From Streptomyces bathyalis (GTDB taxonomy: Bacteria > Actinomycetota > Actinomycetes > Streptomycetales > Streptomycetaceae): DNA of 64,000 nucleotides. The DNA is taken from assembly GCF_015910445.1 (NCBI RefSeq), contig NZ_CP048882.1, forward strand, positions 4,402,001 to 4,466,000, given 5' to 3'. Below, one piece after another: positions 58,760 to 64,000 of the stretch (positions are counted from its first letter, which is position 1; every line of letters starts with the position of its first letter). Position numbers and translations under genes: made by a program. Under the pieces are notes generated by a model, which ran no database searches, was not told where the DNA came from, and worked only from the letters and a program-made list of their open reading frames with translations.

Positions 58760-61306
58760 TCAGCGGCGGTGGAGCGGGAGGCGTCCCTCGCCGGACGCCT
58801 CCCGCCGCCGGCTCAGCAGGCGCCACGCGGTCTCCAGTGCCACCCCGGCAGCCACCGCGACGGCCACGGAGGCCAGGGGCATCTCCGTGCCCTTCAGCTT
58901 CAGCGCGAAGAAGTCCTGCAGGGTGGGCGTCACCAGCACGACCACGAAGGCCAGTCCCATCGTGGCCACGAGCCCGACACGCCACCAGCTGTAGGGCCGC
59001 GCGACGATCGCGAGCACCCACATCGTGATCAGGAAGAGCGTCAGCGTCGCCACGCTCGTCTCGGCCGCCAGCGAACCGGGTCCCGAATAGTGGTCACGGG
59101 CCAGCAGATACGTCACGAACGTCGACACCCCCGCGATGAGTCCGGCCGGTACGGAGTACCGCATGACCCTCCGCACGAAGTGGGGCCGCGCACGCTCCCG
59201 GTTCGGTGCGAGGGCGAGGAAGAAGGCGGGGATGCCGATGGTGAGGGACGACAGCAGCGTCAGATGGCGCGGGAGGAACGGGTAGGGCACCTGCCACAGG
59301 ATCACCAGCAGCGCCAGCAGCACCGAGTAGACGGTCTTGGTGAGGAAGAGGTTGGCGACGCGTTCGATGTTGCCGATGACCCGGCGGCCCTCTGCCACGA
59401 CGGACGGGAGGGTGGCGAAGCTGTTGTCGAGGAGCACGATCTGGGCGACGGCACGCGTCGCCTCCGAGCCGGTGCCCATGGCGACGCCGATGTCTGCGTT
59501 CTTGAGCGCCAGCACGTCGTTGACCCCGTCGCCCGTCATCGCGACGTGGTGCCCGTGCTCCTGGAGGGCGTCGACCATCGTCTGCTTCTGCCGGGGCGAG
59601 ACCCTGCCGAAGACCGTGCCGCTCTCCAGGGCGCGCACGATCCCCGCCGCGTCGCGGGGCAGCCGGGCCGCGTCGACGGGATTCTGCGCGCCCCGCAGCC
59701 GCAGCTTGCCTGCCACCGCGCCCACGGAGACCGCGTTGTCGCCGGAGAGGACCTTCGCGGCGACGTCCTGGTCCGCGAAGTAGTGGAGGGTGTCACCGGC
59801 GTCGGGCCGCAGCCGCTGCTCCAATACGACGAGGGCGGCGGGGACGGCCCCGTCGACGGCTTCCGGGGAGTCCGCCACGTGATCGGTGCCGGCCAGGAGC
59901 AGCACGCGCAGCCCTTCGCGGCTGAGTTCGTCGACGTCCGTGAGGGCCGGGTGGCCGCCGGGCAGAAGGACGTCGGGAGCGCCCAGCAGCCAGGTGCGCC
60001 GGGTGCCGTCCTGCTCGACGAAGGTGGCTCCGCTGTACTTGCGGGCCGAGGAGAAGGGCAGCGACTCCGTGGTCCGCCAGGCCGTGCCGCTGTCCCGTCC
60101 GTCGAGGGGATAAGCGTCGACGATGGCCCGCATGCTCGCGTTCGGACGAGGATCGGCCGAGCCGAGGGCCGCGAGCACCCGCTCCACATAGGCGGCGTCG
60201 GCGGCCCCGCCACGGTTTCCGCCCCCCTGGCCGTCCCTGTCCTCCGGCCCGTTCCTGCGAGCCTGACTGCCGGTGTCGTCACGGCCGCCCTTGCCGTCCG
60301 TACTGCCCCTGCCGTTCTGGAGGATGCGCAACTCGGCGACGTCCATGCCTCCCTCGGTGAGGGTGCCCGTCTTGTCGAGGCAGACGATGTCCACGCGCGC
60401 GAGCCCCTCGATCGCCGGCAGCTCCTGCACGAGGCACTTGCTGCGCCCCAGCCGGACGACGCCGATGGCGAAGGCGATCGACGTCAGCAGCACCAGGCCC
60501 TCCGGCACCATCGGTGCGATGCCGCCGACCATGCGGCGGACGGCGCTGTCGATGTCGTTCCGCTCGACGACGAGCTGGCTGACGACGAGCCCCAGCCCGG
60601 TCGGGACGATCACCCAGGTGACGTACTTGAGCAGGTCGTTGATGCCGCTGCGCAGCTCGGAGTGCACGAGGGTGAAGCGGGAGGCCTCCTCGGCCAGCTG
60701 TGCGGCATACGCGGCACGCCCCACCCGCGTGGCGGTGAAGGCGCCGCTGCCCGCGACCACGAAGCTGCCGGACATGACCGGGTCGCCGGGCTGCTTGGTG
60801 ACGGGGTCGGCCTCACCGGTCAGCAGCGACTCGTCGATCTCGAGGCTGTCGGACTCGGTCACCTCGCCGTCCACGACGCACTTGTCGCCCGGCCGGATCT
60901 CCACGAGGTCGCCCAGCACGATCTGCGAGGTGCTCAGACGCACGGAGGCGCCGTCCCGCCTGACGACCGGCTTCACCTCGCCGATGACGGCCAGGTTGTC
61001 GAGGGTCCTCTTCGCGCGCAGCTCCTGCACGATGCCGATGAGGGTGTTCGCGATGATCACGAACCCGAAGAGGCTGTCCTGCACGGGGCCGACGAAGAGG
61101 ATGATCACGAAGAGGACGCCGATGATCGCGTTGAAGCGCGTGAAGACGTTGGCGCGCACGATGTCCGTGAGGGAGCGGCTGCTGCGCACGGGCACGTCGT
61201 TGATCTCGCCGCGCGCGGTCCTCGCCTCCACTTCCGCGGCGCTGAGACCGCGCTGCGGGTCGTCTCCGGGGGTCGTGCCGGCGGCGGTGCCCGTCCGCTC
61301 CGTCAT
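58760..61306 (-). CDS. CtpE-like P-type cation ATPase
   Basis: An 848-residue P-type ATPase. The actuator loop has LTGEAD (162-167, where TGES is common), TM4 has MVPEGLVLL (268-272), the phosphorylation site is LDKTGTLTEGG with Asp311, and the hinge is MTGDGVND (590-597). Ten spans are expected. PEGL in TM4 is typical of P2-type pumps, and the nearest described relative is mycobacterial CtpE, a calcium transporter. A Gly/Arg/Asp-rich insert of about 35 residues follows the phosphorylation motif. Ion specificity is inferred. Confidence 0.9.
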   Translation of the reverse strand: MTERTGTAAGTTPGDDPQRGLSAAEVEARTARGEINDVPVRSSRSLTDIVRANVFTRFNAIIGVLFVIILFVGPVQDSLFGFVIIANTLIGIVQELRAKRTLDNLAVIGEVKPVVRRDGASVRLSTSQIVLGDLVEIRPGDKCVVDGEVTESDSLEIDESLLTGEADPVTKQPGDPVMSGSFVVAGSGAFTATRVGRAAYAAQLAEEASRFTLVHSELRSGINDLLKYVTWVIVPTGLGLVVSQLVVERNDIDSAVRRMVGGIAPMVPEGLVLLTSIAFAIGVVRLGRSKCLVQELPAIEGLARVDIVCLDKTGTLTEGGMDVAELRILQNGRGSTDGKGGRDDTGSQARRNGPEDRDGQGGGNRGGAADAAYVERVLAALGSADPRPNASMRAIVDAYPLDGRDSGTAWRTTESLPFSSARKYSGATFVEQDGTRRTWLLGAPDVLLPGGHPALTDVDELSREGLRVLLLAGTDHVADSPEAVDGAVPAALVVLEQRLRPDAGDTLHYFADQDVAAKVLSGDNAVSVGAVAGKLRLRGAQNPVDAARLPRDAAGIVRALESGTVFGRVSPRQKQTMVDALQEHGHHVAMTGDGVNDVLALKNADIGVAMGTGSEATRAVAQIVLLDNSFATLPSVVAEGRRVIGNIERVANLFLTKTVYSVLLALLVILWQVPYPFLPRHLTLLSSLTIGIPAFFLALAPNRERARPHFVRRVMRYSVPAGLIAGVSTFVTYLLARDHYSGPGSLAAETSVATLTLFLITMWVLAIVARPYSWWRVGLVATMGLAFVVVLVTPTLQDFFALKLKGTEMPLASVAVAVAAGVALETAWRLLSRRREASGEGRLPLHRR

Positions 61307-61327
61307 GTATCCGACGTTACGGGCGTT

Positions 61328-61621
61328 TCACGCGCCTTGCCCTGCTTGATCCTCGGGCGCGGCCTTCAGTGCGGCACGCAGCGCGGTGCTCAGGTGATCG
61401 GGAAGGTCCTTGCCCTGCGTCGTCTCCACCAGGGCCGCGGCCACGTGGTGCAGCTTGGTGTTGGTGTGCTGCGAGACGGCGACGAGGACGTGCCACGCGG
61501 AGTCGGGCGTGCAGCGGTAGGCCGCCATCAGTACACCGTGAGCCTGGTCGATGACCGGGCGTGTTGCCATGGCCCGTCGAAGCTGCTCCAGCTCGGCATG
61601 CGGATTCTCCGCGTCGCCCAT
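61328..61621 (-). CDS. ANTAR-domain protein
   Basis: A 97-residue stand-alone ANTAR domain: LRRAMATRPVIDQAHGVLMAAYRCTPDSAW and LVAVSQHTNTKLHHVAAALVET. ANTAR proteins bind paired RNA hairpins and prevent termination, often under a sensor kinase. No sensor domain is attached. It lies 21 bases upstream of the CtpE-like gene on the same strand, so it may regulate the pump. The upstream region has a GGGCATATGCCC palindrome. Confidence 0.88.
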   Translation of the reverse strand: MGDAENPHAELEQLRRAMATRPVIDQAHGVLMAAYRCTPDSAWHVLVAVSQHTNTKLHHVAAALVETTQGKDLPDHLSTALRAALKAAPEDQAGQGA

Positions 61622-61677
61622 TCCTGCCCCTTCAGCTCAGGGTGACCCGTGGCGCGCCGCTGACACAGCGGGCTGAG

Positions 61678-61689
61678 GGGCATATGCCC
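61678..61689. promoter_or_regulatory. GGGCATATGCCC palindrome before the ANTAR gene
   Basis: A perfect 12-bp palindrome 57-68 bases upstream of the ANTAR start in a 227-base gap. It may be an operator; no family assignment. Confidence 0.4.
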
Positions 61690-61848
61690 TACCGCGTGAT
61701 CATACGCATGACTGTGCTGTGGAAGGGAGTTGGCATGGGCGGCGCACGGCGGCGGGCCGCGTCCGGCAAAGGCGCGTGACGAGGGCCGGAGCGGCCCGGA
61801 TGCCGTCAGCCCGACAGGGATGCCGCCAGCCGGCCCGGCACGGGTGAG

Positions 61849-62577
61849 TCAGCCGGGCACGAGCGAGAAGGCCGGCCGGAAGCGCTGGACGGTGCTCCCC
61901 TTCAGCCCCGGGTACTCCTGCACCCGCTTCCACAGCTCGGTCGGACTGCCGATTCCCCGGCCCGGCGCCTCCAGCGCCGCGATGTGCGCCTGTGCGCTCT
62001 CCCACTCGGCGTAGTTCAGCACCCGTGTGCCGTCCGTCCCGAGGTGGAAGTGGGACGAGATGCCGCCGCGCGGCAGCTGCGGGTCGTCCTGCAGCGCCGC
62101 GAACACCGTGTCCACCCAGGCACGTTGACGATCCGGGTCCGGGCCCTCGAATTCGATGTCGACGATGACGATGCAGCCCGGCGTCCGCACGTCGCTGTCC
62201 AGCGTGCCGCTGCGGTAGAGCTGGAAGCGGCCGATGCCGAGGCGCTCGATGCCCGGGACGGCGGCGTCGATCTCGTCCACGCGGGTCTGGCGGTGGTCGC
62301 GGACGTAGGTCTCGTAGGCGTCCTCGTCGGCCCACTGCGAGTAGTGCAGCAGGGTCTCGCCGTCCTCACCCGTGCAGAGGTGGTAGCCGAGGAGACCCGG
62401 CGACGGCCAGGGCTCGCGCTCCCAGACGGCGGCGATCGCGTCGAGGGCCGCCTGGATCCCGCCGCTGCCTGGCGGGTCTTCGGGGCCGCGGGGCGCGGAC
62501 AGCCGCCACTTGCTGAAGAAGGCGAAGCGGGAGTCCTCCCGTTCGGGGTCGGGGCGCTCCGTGGTGCGTACGGTCAT
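61849..62577 (-). CDS. Two-domain ABM-like monooxygenase
   Basis: A 242-residue protein with two ferredoxin-like ABM modules. The first contains SPGLLGYHLCTGEDGETLLHYSQWADEDAYETYVRDH and the second GISSHFHLGTDGTRVLNYAEWESAQAHIAALEAP, each broken by WADED/WESAQ-type helices. Such proteins oxidise aromatics or quinols, or bind haem; the target is unknown. ATG at 62577 has GGAGG 9 bases upstream. A strong dyad lies in the promoter. Confidence 0.85.
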   Translation of the reverse strand: MTVRTTERPDPEREDSRFAFFSKWRLSAPRGPEDPPGSGGIQAALDAIAAVWEREPWPSPGLLGYHLCTGEDGETLLHYSQWADEDAYETYVRDHRQTRVDEIDAAVPGIERLGIGRFQLYRSGTLDSDVRTPGCIVIVDIEFEGPDPDRQRAWVDTVFAALQDDPQLPRGGISSHFHLGTDGTRVLNYAEWESAQAHIAALEAPGRGIGSPTELWKRVQEYPGLKGSTVQRFRPAFSLVPG

Positions 62578-62633
62578 GGCCGGTTGCCTCCGGTCGTGCG
62601 GTCGTGGACGGTGCGATCGCGCTCCACGCTCGT

Positions 62634-62653
62634 ACTTCAACCCTCGTTGAAGT
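62634..62653. promoter_or_regulatory. MerR-like dyad in the ABM promoter
   Basis: ACTTCAAC-CCTC-GTTGAAGT is a perfect 8-4-8 dyad, 57-76 bases upstream of the minus-strand start. On that strand TTGACT overlaps its edge and TACGAG follows at 16 bases, a layout like MerR-family activated promoters. Confidence 0.6.
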
Positions 62654-62751
62654 CAAGGAAGCCGGCCGGAGCCGGGCGGGCTCGCCCGTACCGCGTGCCC
62701 TGTGAGCGGCGGCTCGGGGTGGCCGGAGCCGGGTGCCGGGGGAGGGTGCCG

Positions 62752-63018
62752 TCAGGCGGAGTCGCTTGCGTCCCGCTTCATGGCCCGCTCGCGGGCCAGC
62801 ACGTACCAGAGACCGATCAGGCCGAGTCCGCCGCCCGCGCCGCAGGTCCAGATGAACCAGGTGTGCCCGTGGTCCTCGTACCAGCCGTAGAAGGGGAGCT
62901 GGGCGAGGAAGAGGACGAACCAGAGGCCGGTGCCGACCAGGACCGTGCCCCTGACCGGGCCCTCGAGCGGCTCGGGGGCCTCGCGCTGGCCGTCGGTCCA
63001 CCGGTTCATGAGGCCCAT
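62752..63018 (-). CDS. DUF2530 small membrane protein
   Basis: An 88-residue protein with two spans (VRGTVLVGTGLWFVLFLAQL and WTCGAGGGLGLIGLWYVLA) and a KR-rich C-terminus, matching the DUF2530 pattern of actinobacteria. Function unknown. ATG at 63018 (MGLMNRW) has GAGGAAG upstream; ATG 63009 is the alternative. It is usually found beside the MarR-type regulator that starts here at 63499. Confidence 0.82.
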   Translation of the reverse strand: MGLMNRWTDGQREAPEPLEGPVRGTVLVGTGLWFVLFLAQLPFYGWYEDHGHTWFIWTCGAGGGLGLIGLWYVLARERAMKRDASDSA

Positions 63019-63133
63019 TGCCGCAGCTTCCTCTCGCGCTCGCAGGACCGGCGCCCGATCGTGCGCCGCCGGCAGGGCACAGCCTATCGAGGGGCGTGGC
63101 TGCTGAACGTCGGCGGCTGCTTCCTCGTCCACT

Positions 63134-63379
63134 TCATGCTCGACCCGATCGAGCATGCTCCGGGCGTGTGGCGAGCCGGCCTCTCCTGCCCGCCGAGGAG
63201 AAGAAGCGATCCGCCTCCTCCACGGATGTCTGGAGCCGTTCGTCGAAGTCGTCGCGCACGAGCGCACGGACCACGTAGTCCTGAACGCTCATGCCGCGCT
63301 TGGCGGCGTGGGTGTGCAGCCGGTCGAACAGTTCGCCGTCCATCCGCAGGCTGAGCACCTTCGAGGTCGTCGAAGTCAT
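63134..63379 (-). CDS. Ribbon-helix-helix DNA-binding protein
   Basis: An 81-residue protein with the ribbon-helix-helix pattern SKVLSLRMDGELFDRLHTHAAKRGMSVQDYVVRAL followed by an acidic helix. Such proteins are repressors or antitoxins. No toxin-like partner is adjacent; the C-terminal tail is Arg/Gly-rich. A CTTCGA-N5-TCGAAG dyad lies in codons 2-7 and may be its own operator. Confidence 0.8.
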   Translation of the reverse strand: MTSTTSKVLSLRMDGELFDRLHTHAAKRGMSVQDYVVRALVRDDFDERLQTSVEEADRFFSSAGRRGRLATRPEHARSGRA

Positions 63380-63475
63380 GAGTCAACGGTCCCGGGCGGG
63401 CCGGGGGTGATGTGTCAGATTTCCGTGCGATGTCACTCGTATGTGTGAGCAGGTAGACAGGGCGTGACTGGCTCC

Positions 63476-63496
63476 CCTCCTATTCTTTAGAGGAGG
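63476..63496 (+). promoter_or_regulatory. Hairpin masking the marR ribosome site
   Basis: CCTCCT (63476-63481) is exactly complementary to AGGAGG (63491-63496), with a 9-base loop. The AGGAGG is the ribosome site of the MarR gene. The TATTCT at 63481-63486 could instead be a -10 element, in which case the left arm would not be transcribed. Confidence 0.4.
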
Positions 63497-63498
63497 TA

Positions 63499-63984
63499 AT
63501 GAGTTACGCTAACAACATGCCGGAACCCTCCGAGCGCCGCACGGTCGGCGCGGGCGCTGCGAGCGACCTCGACATGGCAGCGGTGAACTCACTGCGCACC
63601 GCCGTCATGCGCCTCTCGCGGCGCCTGAAGCACCAGCGGGTCGACGAGTCGCTGAGCCCGACGGAGATGTCCGTACTGGGCACGCTCGCCCGCTGCGGCT
63701 CCGCGACGCCCAGCGAACTGGCCCGCAAGGAGCACGTCCAGCCGCCGTCGATGACCCGCATCGTCGCCATGCTGGAGGCGAAGGGGCTGGTCCGGCTGGA
63801 GCCGCACCCCGACGACCGCCGCCAGAAGACGGTCACGCAGACGGAGCGGGCCGAGTCGATGCTCGCCGCCAGCCGCGAGAAGCGGAATGCCTGGCTGGCC
63901 GAACTGGCGGGTCGCCTCGACGATGACGAATGGGAGCGGCTGCGCGCCGCGGCACCGGTGCTGGAGAAGCTGGCGCACTCGTAG
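63499..63984 (+). CDS. MarR-family transcriptional regulator
   Basis: A 161-residue MarR regulator with winged helix residues 50-120 (SPTEMSVLGTLARCGSATPSELARKEHVQPPSMTRIVAMLEAKGLV split over the motif) and the wing DDRRQKTVTQTERA. It controls a nearby target in response to a small phenolic or oxidant; none is obvious. ATG at 63499 sits 2 bases after AGGAGG; ATG 63517 (MPEPSERR) is the alternative and is closer to the usual homologue start. It is divergent from the RHH gene. Confidence 0.9.
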   Translation: MSYANNMPEPSERRTVGAGAASDLDMAAVNSLRTAVMRLSRRLKHQRVDESLSPTEMSVLGTLARCGSATPSELARKEHVQPPSMTRIVAMLEAKGLVRLEPHPDDRRQKTVTQTERAESMLAASREKRNAWLAELAGRLDDDEWERLRAAAPVLEKLAHS

Positions 63985-64000
63985 CCGGGGGAGCCCTGTC

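Noticed and set aside
58769..61645. A 958-codon plus-strand open frame opposite the P-type ATPase
   Set aside because: Composition is His/Arg/Asp-rich without motifs, and it runs through the ANTAR gene as well. The minus-strand ATPase has all catalytic motifs.
61687..61779. Small plus-strand ORF MPYRVIIRM... near the ANTAR promoter
   Set aside because: No ribosome site, starts inside a palindrome and ends in low-complexity sequence.
63359..63375. CTTCGA-N5-TCGAAG dyad as a firm RHH operator
   Set aside because: It lies within codons 2-7 (Thr-Ser-Thr-Thr-Ser) and may be chance, so it is only mentioned with the gene.
1..64000. CRISPR arrays, tRNA or rRNA genes, insertion sequences, attachment sites
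   Set aside because: No regularly spaced repeats, no CCA-type or TPsiC-like tRNA arms, no transposase or integrase frames were seen.

Overview
This window is a stretch of a linear-looking high-GC actinobacterial chromosome, almost certainly Streptomyces or a close relative. The evidence is the third-position GC bias, frequent GTG/TTG starts, a stand-alone groEL under CIRCE control, futalosine-pathway menaquinone genes (mqnD-mqnB), an XPB-type helicase, DUF3027 and DUF4031 genes, Uma2 proteins and an ANTAR protein. From memory, the order groEL2 ... murQ ... HelD-like ... csp-mqnD-mqnB-MFS-DUF3027-sacsin-like-MarR resembles the S. coelicolor core around groEL2 to mqnD; that is recalled, not computed. 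I see no tRNA, rRNA, CRISPR array, prophage, insertion sequence or large biosynthetic cluster.

Layout. 1-2.2 kb: end of a cold-shock gene and the heat-shock gene groEL with CIRCE operators. 2.2-7.0 kb (minus): fused SecDF, a small membrane protein, a methyltransferase and an IclR regulator. 7.2-11.4 kb: an MHS-type importer facing the IclR gene, a convergent MFS exporter and a coupled pair of related small proteins. 11.5-14.3 kb: Uma2 protein, a streptogramin B lyase-like gene (vgb) coupled to a truncated ABC-F resistance protein, and a divergent TetR regulator. 14.3-20.2 kb (minus): a MurNAc recycling block (RpiR/MurR-type regulator, murQ etherase, PTS EIIBC) followed by a GT-C membrane glycosyltransferase. 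20.3-29.6 kb: small conserved proteins, an MFS drug exporter, a DinB-like protein, an ECF sigma/anti-sigma pair, HD hydrolase, cutC, GNAT, VOC protein and a LacI regulator. 29.6-34.1 kb: a LacI-controlled FGGY sugar kinase with two operators, a P-loop kinase, an epimerase, a decayed DUF6226-like gene and a DUF1772 protein. 34-39.2 kb: HelD-like RNA polymerase factor, GT87 mannosyltransferase and XPB helicase. 39.8-46.5 kb: SLOG-like protein, DUF4326, thioesterase, a monooxygenase/GlxA-type regulator pair, the XPB-associated WYL protein and a HAAS-like membrane protein. 46.6-53.5 kb: nitrilase, HAD phosphatase, cold-shock protein, mqnD-mqnB, MFS and DUF3027. 53.8-64 kb: large sacsin-like ATPase, RibD-like reductase, APH-like kinase, CtpE-like P-type ATPase with an ANTAR gene, a two-domain monooxygenase-like protein, DUF2530, an RHH protein and a MarR regulator.

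How the genes fit together. Most units are small regulator-target modules with a visible operator in the intervening DNA: CIRCE before groEL; GGAA-N5-TTCC before the MHS importer; LacI palindromes before the kinase; a perfect 18-bp palindrome between GlxA-type regulator and monooxygenase; a dre-like (DasR) site on the cutC start codon; a MerR-like dyad before the two-domain monooxygenase. No single undescribed system is proven. The best candidates for new biology are the ABC-F remnant coupled to vgb, very short leader ORFs overlapping two major start codons, the fourfold ATACG motif before the SLOG-like gene, and the DUF3027/sacsin-like pair.
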